Shown here in pieces: positions 14,341 to 22,360 of a DNA stretch of 26,480 nucleotides (position 1 is the stretch's first letter; each line of letters begins with the position of its first letter). A model generated the notes under the pieces. That model worked only from the letters and a program-made list of their open reading frames with translations, did no database searches and was not told where the DNA came from. The position numbers and the translations under genes were made by a program. The DNA is from Thermoproteota archaeon (lineage in GTDB: Archaea > Thermoproteota > Korarchaeia > Korarchaeales > Korarchaeaceae), in NCBI GenBank assembly GCA_011042755.1, contig DRBY01000094.1:1-26480 (forward strand), in the 5' to 3' direction.

Positions 14341-15147
14341 CTATCTTATTTCCACACGCCCACCAAGCTCCTGTAATCCTTTTATGAGAACCTCTAGAGC
14401 TTCTTCGACAGCCTTCTCGGCCTCTTCAGGGGTGTCTGCCGATGCCTGAATGTGGATCCCTAAGATGGGAACTGTGAGTTCGCCGCCAGAGGGGTGGCTC
14501 TTCACATAGACTCGAGGCGACGTCTTCATGGCTCTGTCGACTATCGGTGCAGCTGACGACTCTGGGACGCCTTCGCACACGACCGTTCGCTCAGCCAAGA
14601 ATATCTTAGGCCCCCTTTCTCGCAAGATTGGTTCTATGTGGGCCTCGAAGATTCCCTTCATCTCTGCGGGAACGCCGGGCAGCGCTACCACGAGCGTGCC
14701 GTCTAAATCCAGAAGCACGCCGGGGGCCGTGCCTACTGGGTTAGGTAGGGGTTTGGCTCCCTCTGGAAGCATTGCCATCTTGATCCTGTGCTCCGTCAGC
14801 TCCAGACCCCTGCTCGCGTACTTCTTCCGAACCATCTCAAGAGCCTCCTCGCTCAACACGAGTCTCCGCTCGAGGGCTTTAGCGAGGCAGGCCAAGGTCA
14901 TGTCGTCAAACGTGGGTCCTAACCCTCCGGTCGAGATTACAACTCTCGCTCCCGTGTCGAGCGCCATTCTAAAGGCCCACGCGATGTCGTCGCACTCGTC
15001 TCTTACCTCGAGCCCTAGCCTTACCTTGTAGCCAAGGACGGTCAGCTTCTTGGCCAACCACGTAAGATTAGTGTTGATAGTCTTTCCTATCAGAAGCTCG
15101 TTGCCAACTGAGATTATAACGGCCTCGTATGTATTAGAACACGACAT
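14341..15147 (-). CDS. CinA-type molybdopterin-binding-fold protein (MoCF_biosynth domain)
   Basis: The 268-residue protein carries the MoaB/MogA-like fold of the CinA N-terminal domain. It begins AVIISVGNELLIGKTINTN, has VVISTGGLGPTFDDMT (the loop that binds molybdopterin-like or nucleotide ligands), and then VALPGVPAEMKGIFE. There is no C-terminal nicotinamide-nucleotide amidase domain, so this is the short archaeal form. Relatives have been linked to pyrophosphatase or FAD/ADP-ribose turnover, and the exact substrate is open. The ATG at 15147 is chosen because a TATA box (15170-15180) lies about 26 bases before it, making the mRNA leaderless. An upstream start at 15240 would place the TATA box inside the gene. 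The Lhr helicase follows 40 bases downstream. Confidence 0.88.
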   Translation of the reverse strand: MSCSNTYEAVIISVGNELLIGKTINTNLTWLAKKLTVLGYKVRLGLEVRDECDDIAWAFRMALDTGARVVISTGGLGPTFDDMTLACLAKALERRLVLSEEALEMVRKKYASRGLELTEHRIKMAMLPEGAKPLPNPVGTAPGVLLDLDGTLVVALPGVPAEMKGIFEAHIEPILRERGPKIFLAERTVVCEGVPESSAAPIVDRAMKTSPRVYVKSHPSGGELTVPILGIHIQASADTPEEAEKAVEEALEVLIKGLQELGGRVEIR

Positions 15148-15169
15148 CAGCGTTAGAAGGGCGAACAAA

Positions 15170-15180
15170 CCATAAAATGG
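15170..15180 (-). promoter_or_regulatory. Symmetric TATA box between cinA-type gene and divergent RecA-like gene
   Basis: CCATTTTATGG on the minus strand is a TATA element centred about 27 bases before the ATG at 15147, predicting a leaderless transcript. Because CCAT/ATGG is symmetric, the same box could also fire towards the plus-strand gene at 15220. Confidence 0.55.
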
Positions 15181-15219
15181 TTCCAAGGTGGGAAAATTGC
15201 GCCCGTTGAGATCCCTGGG

Positions 15220-15819
15220 GTGACTCCTCCTTTGGTTCACCCTGCCGCTCTGGCGGGTTCGATGGCAACGCTGGCAAGCCCACTCGCCGGAGCGCTAGGT
15301 ATATTCAGGCGAGGGTACCCATGGGACCTCTCAGAGTTGCACAGATCCTTAGTTATGGAGAGGGTTCTCTTGATCGAATTCGCGTTTGATGCCGACTACG
15401 CTACGCCCTTAGCGTCCCTAGCGGTGCGATCAGCTAGAGGAGGGTACGAAGTCTTTGTGGTATGTGAAGAGAAGAGTCCTCTCAGGGGCTTGAAGGGGGA
15501 TGTGAATCTCCTGATACTCTCAGAAGATGGGGACCTCAAGCCCACTCTAGAGGATCACGTTAGGCTGGGGAGAGCGATTTTCGGCAGGAGCGCTGGCCTT
15601 CTGATCTACGACAGCCTCACGGCACTGACGAGAATGGCTGGGATCAGGCGCGCCTACCTGATAATTAGGTCTCTCCTCGATCTAATGGGAGATGAGGACA
15701 GAGCCATCTTCGTGGTGTTCCCCTGGGCGCACGAGTACTGGGAGATAGGACGCTTCCGCGCGCTTATGACGGCTGTATACACGGCCTTTGCGGGCAGATT
15801 CGTCAGGCTTGGGGACTGA
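15220..15819 (+). CDS. RecA/KaiC-like protein lacking a P-loop (DUF835-like)
   Basis: The 199-residue protein looks like a RecA-superfamily fold of the KaiC or DUF835 sort. A first strand RVLLIEFAFDADYATPLA stands where a P-loop would follow, but there is no GxxxxGKT. The helix-strand pair GGYEVFVVCEEKSP comes next. A Walker B-like strand GLLIYDSLTALTRM leads into RRAYLIIRSLLDLMG and the strand RAIFVVFPW. It is therefore probably a non-hydrolysing scaffold or sensor. The GTG at 15220 is taken as the start, with ATGs at 15262 and 15355 as alternatives; no clear Shine-Dalgarno sequence decides. Its 3' end overlaps the convergent phosphoglycerate mutase gene by 17 bases. Confidence 0.7.
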   Translation: MTPPLVHPAALAGSMATLASPLAGALGIFRRGYPWDLSELHRSLVMERVLLIEFAFDADYATPLASLAVRSARGGYEVFVVCEEKSPLRGLKGDVNLLILSEDGDLKPTLEDHVRLGRAIFGRSAGLLIYDSLTALTRMAGIRRAYLIIRSLLDLMGDEDRAIFVVFPWAHEYWEIGRFRALMTAVYTAFAGRFVRLGD

Positions 15820-17089
15820 TTCCAAGTAGCTCAAGCACCCTCGGGAGCAGGTAGTGGCCTCTCTCTATTATCCCGAGCTTTCCTCTCATGCAAGATTCTT
15901 CGTCGAAGCTCTGAACCGAATCTGGCTCAATTGCCCTGTAGGCCATGCACGTAGGGACGGGATCGTCTGTGTGGGCCCTGGCCCAGCAAGGAGTGGCGTG
16001 ATCAGAAGTCACCAGAGTGGGGAGATCTGTTCCCAAGCCGTCCTCTTCTATCATGGGCTTCACGAAGAGCTCGTCGATAAGCTCAATTGCCCTGACCTTG
16101 GCTTCAAAGTCCCCGTCATGGCCTGGCTCGTCCGGGCCCTTGAGATGAACGTAGACTACATCTGCCCTGCGAAGGAGCTTCCTCGCCGCCTCCAGCCTTG
16201 ATGGGAGGTCTTTCCTCAGATCCCCGCTCGGCGGTGGAACCTCCTCCACACTCATCTTCAGTATCCTTGAGATGCCTATCTCGACGGGCATCTCAGCCAC
16301 CGCGCCAAATCTCAAGCCGAACTTCTCGCTGATCGGCTCGACTGGAGGAAGACGGATTCCAGCATCTCTAAGCAAGATAGCGTTGGCTGGAAGCCTGCCC
16401 TCCTTCCTCCTCTTCTCGTTGACTGGATGTTTGTCCAAGATGGATACTGCCTTCAGACTGAACTCGTTAGCGAGCGAGGCCGTCAACCTTGCCTCCGGCG
16501 AGTCCTCCATGGGCGTGCACCTCTTGAGGTACTGGCTCGGACGCATGGCTGCGACGCTAATGAGGTCAATCCTATCGTAAGCAGGATCGGTGTTGTCGAC
16601 CTTGTCTGAGAGCCTCAGTCCCTCGATGCCCATCACAACAACGGCTCTGTGCCCAACGGTAGCCTTGACTCTGACGTAAGAGCCTTCCACGCTGAGCTTC
16701 ATCCCGTCTAGAGCCTTAGCCAGCTCTCTGGCCTCCTCGGTAGAGAGATCTCTGCCTACTCTCCTGTCGATTATCTTGAGGCTCTGAGGATCGACCGTTG
16801 CGAAGTTAGCCCGAAATGCAACCTCCTCTCCTTCTTTCAGACTGAGTCCGGCGCCTATAGCTTCTATCGGGCCTCTCCCAGTGTAGTACCTGTGGGGATC
16901 GTAGCCGAGTATCGACAGGACGGCGGCGTCGCTCTCGGGCGCGACCCCCTTAGATATTGTGTAAGTCAGTCCGCACACACCCCTCGCCGCCAGTGAGTCT
17001 ATGGATGGTTTCCTAGCAGCCTTCAGGGCAGACTCTCTTCCAGCGGTTCCTGCCGCGCCGTCTAAGACTAGGTAGAGTAGTTTGGCCAA
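15803..17089 (-). CDS. apgM: 2,3-bisphosphoglycerate-independent phosphoglycerate mutase, archaeal type
   Basis: The enzyme interconverts 3- and 2-phosphoglycerate in glycolysis and gluconeogenesis using two metal ions and a phosphoserine. The 428-residue length matches the archaeal ApgM family. Visible sites are the first metal ligand Asp10 in YLVLDGAAG, the nucleophile Ser53 in APESDAAVLSILGYD, HLKGPDEPGHDGD for substrate and metal binding, TSDHATPC (Asp363, His364) and a late His373. The start is TTG at 17089, supported by GGGAGG about 9 bases upstream. Its promoter probably shares the AT box at 17132-17141 with the divergent coiled-coil gene. Confidence 0.95.
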   Translation of the reverse strand: MAKLLYLVLDGAAGTAGRESALKAARKPSIDSLAARGVCGLTYTISKGVAPESDAAVLSILGYDPHRYYTGRGPIEAIGAGLSLKEGEEVAFRANFATVDPQSLKIIDRRVGRDLSTEEARELAKALDGMKLSVEGSYVRVKATVGHRAVVVMGIEGLRLSDKVDNTDPAYDRIDLISVAAMRPSQYLKRCTPMEDSPEARLTASLANEFSLKAVSILDKHPVNEKRRKEGRLPANAILLRDAGIRLPPVEPISEKFGLRFGAVAEMPVEIGISRILKMSVEEVPPPSGDLRKDLPSRLEAARKLLRRADVVYVHLKGPDEPGHDGDFEAKVRAIELIDELFVKPMIEEDGLGTDLPTLVTSDHATPCWARAHTDDPVPTCMAYRAIEPDSVQSFDEESCMRGKLGIIERGHYLLPRVLELLGISPQA

Positions 17090-17131
17090 CTTTACTTTCC
17101 TCCCAAGGTTCTAGAGGCCTTCCGAGGCAAG

Positions 17132-17141
17132 TTAAAATTAT
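17132..17141. promoter_or_regulatory. Shared AT-rich promoter box between apgM and the coiled-coil gene
   Basis: TTAAAATTAT lies near the middle of the 82-base divergent gap. On the plus strand it predicts transcription from about 17162, close to the ATG at 17172. On the minus strand it predicts a start near 17111, leaving a short leader containing the GGGAGG of apgM. Confidence 0.5.
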
Positions 17142-17171
17142 TCGAGACGCGAATGGATCGGCTGGTCAAGT

Positions 17172-17990
17172 ATGGAGTTCTCGGGCCTAGATGAACAACA
17201 GGTGAAGAGAGCCCTGCTGAAACTGAGCGAGAAGTACTTGCTGGGAGAGGTAGAGAAGGACGAGTACGAGCAGCTGAAGGTAAAGTTGGAGTCAGCTCTC
17301 ACTCTAGTCAGGCTGAGAGAATCCTTACGTAGAGGTGAGATCAGCGAGGAGGAGTACGAAACCATGGCCGGGGATTTAGAGAGTCGAGCTGGAGATGTTG
17401 AGAGCGTGGTTTACAATCTCCTCGCCGAGGAGGCAGCTCCCTCGCCTCCAAAGGAAGAACCTGTTCCCGAAGCGCCCGCACCAGAGATTCCTCAAACGGT
17501 TGCGAAGCCTGAGGAGCCTCTTGAAGGGCGTGCGCCAATTGAGCCCTCACTCTCGCCTGAAGAAGAGATCGTAGAAGAGGGCGCAGAGGTTCCTAATCTA
17601 CTGAAGCCTGTTCAGGATATGCTGAGGCAGCTGGAGGACTTGGAAGATAAGAGGGCGAGGTTGAAGGAACTCTTCGTTAAAGGAGAGATATCTGACGATA
17701 CCTTCGTCGATCTGTTTCTCGATCTCAGACGACTCAAGGAAGAGCTGGTGAGTAAGCTTGAAGAGAAGAAGTCGGAACTAGAGGACGAGCTCATGGAGTC
17801 CAAGCGCGCCATGAGGGACCTCGAGAAGGAGCTAGAGGTGTTGAGGGCCAAGGTTGCGCTCGGTCAAATCACGGAAATTGAGTACGACGTGAAGAGAGAG
17901 AAGATTGAATCGGAATTATCTAGGCTTAAATCCGATATAGAAACTCTACAGAAGGCCTTGTCAATAATAGAGGAAGGTCGGGTAGAATAG
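17172..17990 (+). CDS. Coiled-coil protein with four SHOCT-like repeats
   Basis: The 272-residue acidic protein has no signal peptide or membrane segment. Four copies of a short motif with the pattern LxxGxIxxxxYxxxKxxLE occur at residues 22-41, 51-71, 167-188 and 228-249 (for example LRRGEISEEEYETMAGDLE and VALGQITEIEYDVKREKIE). Copies 1-2 and 3-4 flank a proline/glutamate-rich linker (88-130). Residues 185-260 are a long coiled coil. SHOCT-type hairpins are usually single oligomerisation elements at protein ends, so four in one chain suggests a multivalent scaffold. The same motif occurs in the gene at 638. It starts with ATG at 17172 after an AT box. The specific role is unknown. Confidence 0.8.
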   Translation: MEFSGLDEQQVKRALLKLSEKYLLGEVEKDEYEQLKVKLESALTLVRLRESLRRGEISEEEYETMAGDLESRAGDVESVVYNLLAEEAAPSPPKEEPVPEAPAPEIPQTVAKPEEPLEGRAPIEPSLSPEEEIVEEGAEVPNLLKPVQDMLRQLEDLEDKRARLKELFVKGEISDDTFVDLFLDLRRLKEELVSKLEEKKSELEDELMESKRAMRDLEKELEVLRAKVALGQITEIEYDVKREKIESELSRLKSDIETLQKALSIIEEGRVE

Positions 17991-18025
17991 TAAATCAACC
18001 CACTACCTAAGATCTTCAGGAACTC

Positions 18026-18078
18026 CAAAAAGAAAGAAAAGAGGAGGGGGGCTAAACTCGCCCTCCTTATTTCTTTTT
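18026..18078. terminator. Two-way terminator between convergent coiled-coil and histone genes
   Basis: AGGAGGG (18042-18048) and CCCTCCT (18061-18067) form a 7-bp GC-rich stem with a 12-base loop. On the plus strand TATTTCTTTTT follows the stem; on the minus strand CTTTTCTTTCTTTTT follows it. Each side therefore ends in a pyrimidine/T-rich tract. The right arm reaches the last base of the histone stop codon. Confidence 0.6.
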
Positions 18079-18297
18079 CCAAATCGCCTGAACAGCTAGG
18101 TCGATGTCTTCCTCGGTCACAGTCTTTCTGCCAGCGTGCCTGGCCAAGTTGGCTGCCTGCTTGGCAACCTCCATCCCGAACTTCTCGAGGTGGTATACGA
18201 GAGTCTCGGTAGCAGACTCGCTTACTCTCTCTGCGCCAGCCTCCTTGATGATCCTAGCAACTGGAGCCTTCGGTAGATACCTGGGCAATCCTTTCAC
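18067..18297 (-). CDS. Archaeal histone
   Basis: The 76-residue protein is a single histone fold with almost nothing extra: the N-terminal helix PKAPVARIIKEAGAERVS, the long central helix LEKFGMEVAKQAANLARHAG, and the closing RKTVTEEDIDLAVQAIW. Dimers of such proteins stack to wrap DNA. The R-K-T-V-T-x-x-D-I motif after the central helix is diagnostic for the family. The GTG at 18297 is the start: a TATA box (TTTTTATC, 18322-18329) lies about 28 bases upstream, so the mRNA is leaderless or nearly so. A strong terminator follows directly, so it is probably transcribed alone, as expected for an abundant chromatin protein. Confidence 0.96.
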   Translation of the reverse strand: MKGLPRYLPKAPVARIIKEAGAERVSESATETLVYHLEKFGMEVAKQAANLARHAGRKTVTEEDIDLAVQAIWKKK

Positions 18298-18321
18298 CTA
18301 TCAACTTCGTGCTTAACATTA

Positions 18322-18329
18322 GATAAAAA
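18322..18329 (-). promoter_or_regulatory. TATA box of the histone gene
   Basis: TTTTTATC on the minus strand, preceded by the purine-containing stretch CCGAAGCA that could serve as a BRE, is about 28 bases before the GTG start at 18297. Confidence 0.6.
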
Positions 18330-18540
18330 TGCTTCGGTCTATAGTGACGTGTTCTGATCAAGAGATGACAACCTAAGAGTGCCGACCTCAGTCGTATCCA
18401 CAATCTCCTCGGCATGAATGAACTTCAATATTGTAAACCAAATTATCCCTTCTCATCGTTTCTAAAATAAGTTTACTTAAACACCGGCATCTGAACAATC
18501 GAATGAGAACGATCTAGCTTCTTTTCGAGTAGGTGAAGCA

Positions 18541-18570
18541 CTTTTTACATCCTCTTCAAATCCCCGGAGG
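18541..18570 (+). promoter_or_regulatory. Promoter and Shine-Dalgarno sequence of the RDD-SpoIIM gene
   Basis: CTTTTTACA (18541-18549) is a TATA-like element 34 bases before the ATG at 18579, and GGAGG (18566-18570) lies 8 bases before that ATG. Apart from this and the histone promoter I see nothing in the 18298-18578 gap. Confidence 0.45.
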
Positions 18571-18578
18571 AGAGGGGT

Positions 18579-20129
18579 ATGCCAGCATCCAGCGGCTCGA
18601 TAACGATCGCGGCGGAGCAAGCAGAAGAAGTCGTGGCAGGAGCTCTTGCAAGAGTGGGCGCGTTCTTAATCGACTTAGTCATCCTAGGGTTCATCACGGG
18701 CCCGCTAACCCTTTTGGCCCTTAGCGGAGGGTTTCTGCGCCTCTGGGCTGTTGCAAGCCTCGACTTCTTCGTCTATACCGCGTACTTCTCGCTGCTTGAG
18801 GGGTACAAGGGCGTTACAATTGGAAAAGCAATTCTTGGTCTCAGAGTCATATCTGACGACTTTAGACCGGCTACCTACCTGCAGACGCTAGTTAGGGGGC
18901 TCCTCAGAGGAGCTGACATAGCTCTGTTCGGATTCGTGATGTTGGTGAGGCCAGACAGAAGGAGGATAGGTGATTGTGTGGCTGGGACTCTGGTCGTGGC
19001 CGAGAAAAAGCTGGCGCTTAAAATCCCCAAGGTCGGCCAGTACAGAGCGCTGAAGGAACTGAAGACGAGGGATTGGGAGAGGGACAGAGCGATAGTAGAT
19101 GCTCTGTTGGCTGAGATGAAGGAGCGAGCAGATAACCTGAGCGAGGACATCATTGACACTCTGCTGAATAGGATCGCAGCCTCGGAGAGAAAGACTAGGG
19201 AGACCGTGATCAAGGAGTCGCTCGAATTGCTAGAAGTGAATGAAGAGGATTGGAAGGCCGCCATCCTTACCTACGCGCTGATGAAAGGCGTTGTAACGTT
19301 CAAGCAGGAGACCTTCCTCGAGAGGGCTGCAGATGTATACGAGAGAGCCTCGCAGCTGGCATTTAGGTTAGAAGATAGGCTCGCTTTTGACTTGAAGGCG
19401 AAGATCGCTAAGTGCCTCTCACAGGTTAAGAAGAGGGCTGTGAGGCCTGATTTACGTGGAGGTTTAGCTTGGGTGGCGCGACAGGCGCCTTTGGAGTTCC
19501 GGAGTAGCTTAGCGTTCTTTGGGGCATCTGCCCTTCTACTATTGCTAGGAGCCCTCCTTGGATTCTGGCTTGGGAGCGGTTTCGTCGGCCAACTAAGGGA
19601 ACTCTTTGGCCCTCCGCGCGCGCTGAGGGGAGTTCCCCCAGAGTTCCTCGCCGTGGCAATTGGGCTCAATAACGTCAGAGTAGATCTGAGCGTCCTGCTT
19701 GGCTCTGGCCCCGCGCTTTATCCTGTAATAATGATGCTGATCACAAACGGCGTGATCGTGGGCGCTTTCGCAGCCCGCGCATTCGCTTCGGGAGAGGGAT
19801 TCATGTTCCTCTCCCTAATAGCGCCTCACGGCATAGGAGAACTCTCTCTGTTCTTGATAGCGTCTGCTGGCGGAATGAAACTCGCCTGGCGGCTGCTGGC
19901 TCCCAAGAGGGGGAGCAGGTTGGAGTCCCTCAAGGAAGCCAGGAATGCAGTGGCGCTGCCCCTGTTCTCGGCTCTGCTCCTCCCGATCTTTGCCCTCGTA
20001 GAGGCCTTCTTGACGCCTCGCTTGGAGGGAAACGTAGTCACGTCAGTAGTTGTGGGGATCTCACTAGTCATCCCCATATTCGCTTGGCTTGGGACTGCCG
20101 GTAAGAATGATAGCGAGGGAGGAACCTGA
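18579..20129 (+). CDS. RDD domain-SpoIIM (DUF95) fusion membrane protein
   Basis: The 516-residue integral membrane protein joins two families. Residues 20-150 are an RDD domain: ARVGAFLIDLVILGFITG with its Arg and Asp, a second hydrophobic segment (FFVYTAYFSLLEGYKGVTIGK), the GKAILGLRVI strand and RRIGDCVAGT. A soluble helical linker follows (about 160-300). From about 305 to the end are four to six membrane segments including LIAPHGIGELSLFLIASAGG, the hallmark of SpoIIM/DUF95 proteins. In many prokaryotes SpoIIM and RDD genes are separate neighbours of MoxR ATPases; here they are one protein without those partners. Transport or envelope assembly has been suggested for these families, but the function is unproven. 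The next gene starts 2 bases after the stop. Confidence 0.88.
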   Translation: MPASSGSITIAAEQAEEVVAGALARVGAFLIDLVILGFITGPLTLLALSGGFLRLWAVASLDFFVYTAYFSLLEGYKGVTIGKAILGLRVISDDFRPATYLQTLVRGLLRGADIALFGFVMLVRPDRRRIGDCVAGTLVVAEKKLALKIPKVGQYRALKELKTRDWERDRAIVDALLAEMKERADNLSEDIIDTLLNRIAASERKTRETVIKESLELLEVNEEDWKAAILTYALMKGVVTFKQETFLERAADVYERASQLAFRLEDRLAFDLKAKIAKCLSQVKKRAVRPDLRGGLAWVARQAPLEFRSSLAFFGASALLLLLGALLGFWLGSGFVGQLRELFGPPRALRGVPPEFLAVAIGLNNVRVDLSVLLGSGPALYPVIMMLITNGVIVGAFAARAFASGEGFMFLSLIAPHGIGELSLFLIASAGGMKLAWRLLAPKRGSRLESLKEARNAVALPLFSALLLPIFALVEAFLTPRLEGNVVTSVVVGISLVIPIFAWLGTAGKNDSEGGT

Positions 20130-20130
20130 G

Positions 20131-21525
20131 ATGGGCGTACTAGGGCTCCCTGAAGGAGAACTCAAGTCTCTCTTGAGATCTGGTAGGCTCACAGTCGCCG
20201 TCTACGGGCTGGGATACGTCGGCACTCCTCTGCTTGCCGCGTGGCTGCTGGCTGGGGCCTCTGGAGTAGGGGTGGACGTGGACCCCTCAAAGGTAGAGCG
20301 CGTCAGAGAGGGCCAAAGCCCTGTGAGGGAGCCTGGGGTTGAAGAGGTGTTGCGCAAAGCGGCTGCAGAAGGAAGGCTCAAGGCTACCGCGGATGGTGTA
20401 GAGGCCTCTAGAGAGTCTGACGTCAAGATCATAGCGGTTCCAGTATTCCTGAGGGAGGAGAGCGGAAAAAGGCGACCTGACTTCTCGGCTCTGGAAGAAG
20501 CTGCCAACGATATAGGGCGTGGGCTCAAGGAGGGCGACTTAGTGATACTAGAGAGTAGCGTTCCACCCGGAACGACTAGGAACTTCTTAAGGCCTATACT
20601 CGAGAAGGTCAGTGGACTGAAGGCTGAGAGCGATTTCGGACTAGCTTACAGCCCAGAGAGGATCTACGTGGGGAGGGCGCTCGCTGACATCGTAGAGAGG
20701 TACCCCAAGGTAGTTGGCGGGTACGGCCCCAAGAGCGCCAAGGCCGCTAGAGCCCTGTACGAGGTCGTCTCAAAGCGTGGCGTCATTCTACTCTCAAGCG
20801 ACGTGGCTGCCGAGTTTGAGAAGCTCGCGGAGGGTGTGTACAGAGATGTCAACATAGCTCTGGCAAATCAGCTGGCCATTCTGGCCTCCAAGCTTGGAGT
20901 CGAGTACGAGGAGATCAGAGAGGCGGCTAACAGCCAGCCCTTCTGCCACCTGCACAGGCCCGGCACTGGCGTGGGAGGAGCGTGCATCCCCATCTACCCG
21001 CACTTCGTGATGCACGCTGCCAAGCGTGTTGACGCTGACGTGAGCTTGGTAGAACTTGCCAGAGAGATCAACTCTATGATGCCCAGATACGTCGCGGAGC
21101 TGGCCGCCAGAGGGGCCGATCTCAAAGGGATAAAGCCAATGGAGACTTGCGTCTGCGTGCTTGGCTTAGCCTTCCGCGGCGGCGTGGCCGACACAAGGCT
21201 GAGCCCAACCTATGATCTGATAACAGAGCTAAGGACTCGAGGGTTCTTGAGGATTAGAGTTCACGATCCGCTCGTTCACAGCGATCCGATGCTGCCAGAA
21301 GATGTAGACCTCCTCTCGGATCTTGAGGAGGCCCTGAGTGGGTGTAACGTGATAATCCTCGCCACAGATCACCCGGAATACGTTGGCATGCCTTTGCCGA
21401 AGCTAGCAGAGTGGTCTGAAGCGAGGCCTCTGGTCATAGTGGACGGGAGAGACATACTAGACGCCTCAGAAGTGCCTAAGGGCGTCGCATACCTAGCTGT
21501 GGGGAGGCCGGCGCGAGTTGAGTAA
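20131..21525 (+). CDS. Nucleotide-sugar dehydrogenase (UDP-GlcNAc/ManNAc 6-dehydrogenase family)
   Basis: The 464-residue NAD-dependent enzyme oxidises the C6 alcohol of a UDP-sugar to a uronic acid. The N-terminal Rossmann loop is YGLGYVGTP (Gly26, Gly28, Gly31). The central part has LESSVPPGTTRNFL, YSPERIYVGRA and EFEKLAEGVYRDVNIALANQ. The catalytic cysteine is Cys285 in GTGVGGACIPIYP, and the C-terminal domain carries LGLAFRGGVADTRLSPTYDL. The pattern fits WecC-like UDP-N-acetylmannosaminuronate dehydrogenases slightly better than UDP-glucose dehydrogenases. Products feed surface polysaccharide or glycoprotein glycans. I chose ATG 20131 with GGAGG 8 bases upstream; ATG 20107 and TTG 20089 are alternatives inside the previous gene. 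It overlaps the phosphatase gene by 8 bases. Confidence 0.92.
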   Translation: MGVLGLPEGELKSLLRSGRLTVAVYGLGYVGTPLLAAWLLAGASGVGVDVDPSKVERVREGQSPVREPGVEEVLRKAAAEGRLKATADGVEASRESDVKIIAVPVFLREESGKRRPDFSALEEAANDIGRGLKEGDLVILESSVPPGTTRNFLRPILEKVSGLKAESDFGLAYSPERIYVGRALADIVERYPKVVGGYGPKSAKAARALYEVVSKRGVILLSSDVAAEFEKLAEGVYRDVNIALANQLAILASKLGVEYEEIREAANSQPFCHLHRPGTGVGGACIPIYPHFVMHAAKRVDADVSLVELAREINSMMPRYVAELAARGADLKGIKPMETCVCVLGLAFRGGVADTRLSPTYDLITELRTRGFLRIRVHDPLVHSDPMLPEDVDLLSDLEEALSGCNVIILATDHPEYVGMPLPKLAEWSEARPLVIVDGRDILDASEVPKGVAYLAVGRPARVE

Positions 21526-22360
21526 GGTAGACCCGAGAGACCTGCTGAGAAGTCCTGAAAAACTGCCAGAGTTTGAGGCCTTTCTGCAGCTCTTGAGGGA
21601 TGCAGAGGAGATATTCTCTAGCGAGCCTCAGCTTCTAAGAGTGGAGTCTGAACAGGCCATATTTCTAGGAGACACCCACGGCGACCTAGACTCAGCGGTG
21701 GAGTTCTGGAGGGTTGCGGAGAGCAGCGGGGGACTGCCCATCCTGCTTGGAGACTACGTGGACAGAGGTCCCCTCCAAGTGGAGACCTTGGTGTTCATTC
21801 TTGCGTGGAAGGTGGCCCGGCCTGACTCAGTTATCGTCCTGAGGGGCAATCACGAGAGTCCGCTTACCAACCCCTACTACGGCTTCACGCACGCTTTGGC
21901 ATCTAGGTACGGAAGAGAGAGCTACCTAAAGGTAGTAGAGGTCTTTTCTCAGATGCCCTACGCAGCCATATGGAACGACTCCATTCTCGCCGTTCATGGA
22001 GGGATAGCCAGAGGGCTCGAGGATGCAGAGGAGATTTTGAAGTTCCCGAAGGGAGATATCAACCCAGACGATCCGCTAGCGATGCAGGTACTGTGGAACG
22101 ACCCAGATGAGTACGTAGAGGGGTTCGCTCCTAGCGAGAGGGGACCTGGGATCTACAGGTTCGGCAGACGAGCATTTGAGGAGTTCATGGAGAGATCCGA
22201 CCTCCGAATGCTCGTTAGAGCCCATGAGTTCTTCCCTGAGGGTGTGCGGTCCTTCTTCGACGGGAGGCTCCTAAGCGTCTTCAGCTGCAGATACTACGGA
22301 GGAAAGCCCTCAGCCCTCAGGCTGAGCGCGGATGGGAAGTGGAAGCCCATACCTCTGTAA
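21518..22360 (+). CDS. PPP-family serine/threonine protein phosphatase
   Basis: The 280-residue protein has the complete metal-site signature of PP1/PP2A-type phosphatases: GDTHGD (from residue 51), GDYVDRG (78-84), RGNHES (109-114), and later LAVHGGI and VRAHEFF with the two histidines that complete the binuclear centre. It removes phosphate from serine or threonine residues. The length is close to that of archaeal PPP enzymes, with a 45-residue helical lead-in before the core. It starts with TTG at 21518 inside the end of the dehydrogenase gene (GGGGAGG about 10 bases upstream), so the two are translationally linked. No kinase gene is visible in the window. Confidence 0.93.
   Translation: MSKVDPRDLLRSPEKLPEFEAFLQLLRDAEEIFSSEPQLLRVESEQAIFLGDTHGDLDSAVEFWRVAESSGGLPILLGDYVDRGPLQVETLVFILAWKVARPDSVIVLRGNHESPLTNPYYGFTHALASRYGRESYLKVVEVFSQMPYAAIWNDSILAVHGGIARGLEDAEEILKFPKGDINPDDPLAMQVLWNDPDEYVEGFAPSERGPGIYRFGRRAFEEFMERSDLRMLVRAHEFFPEGVRSFFDGRLLSVFSCRYYGGKPSALRLSADGKWKPIPL

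Noticed and set aside
15148..15240. Longer N-terminus for the CinA-type protein
   Set aside because: The TATA box at 15170-15180 would lie inside the gene, and the extra 31 residues do not resemble the family.
18554..18578. TTCAAATCC, resembling a tRNA T-loop
   Set aside because: The flanking bases do not form a T-stem and no acceptor or anticodon arm can be built; it lies in a promoter region.
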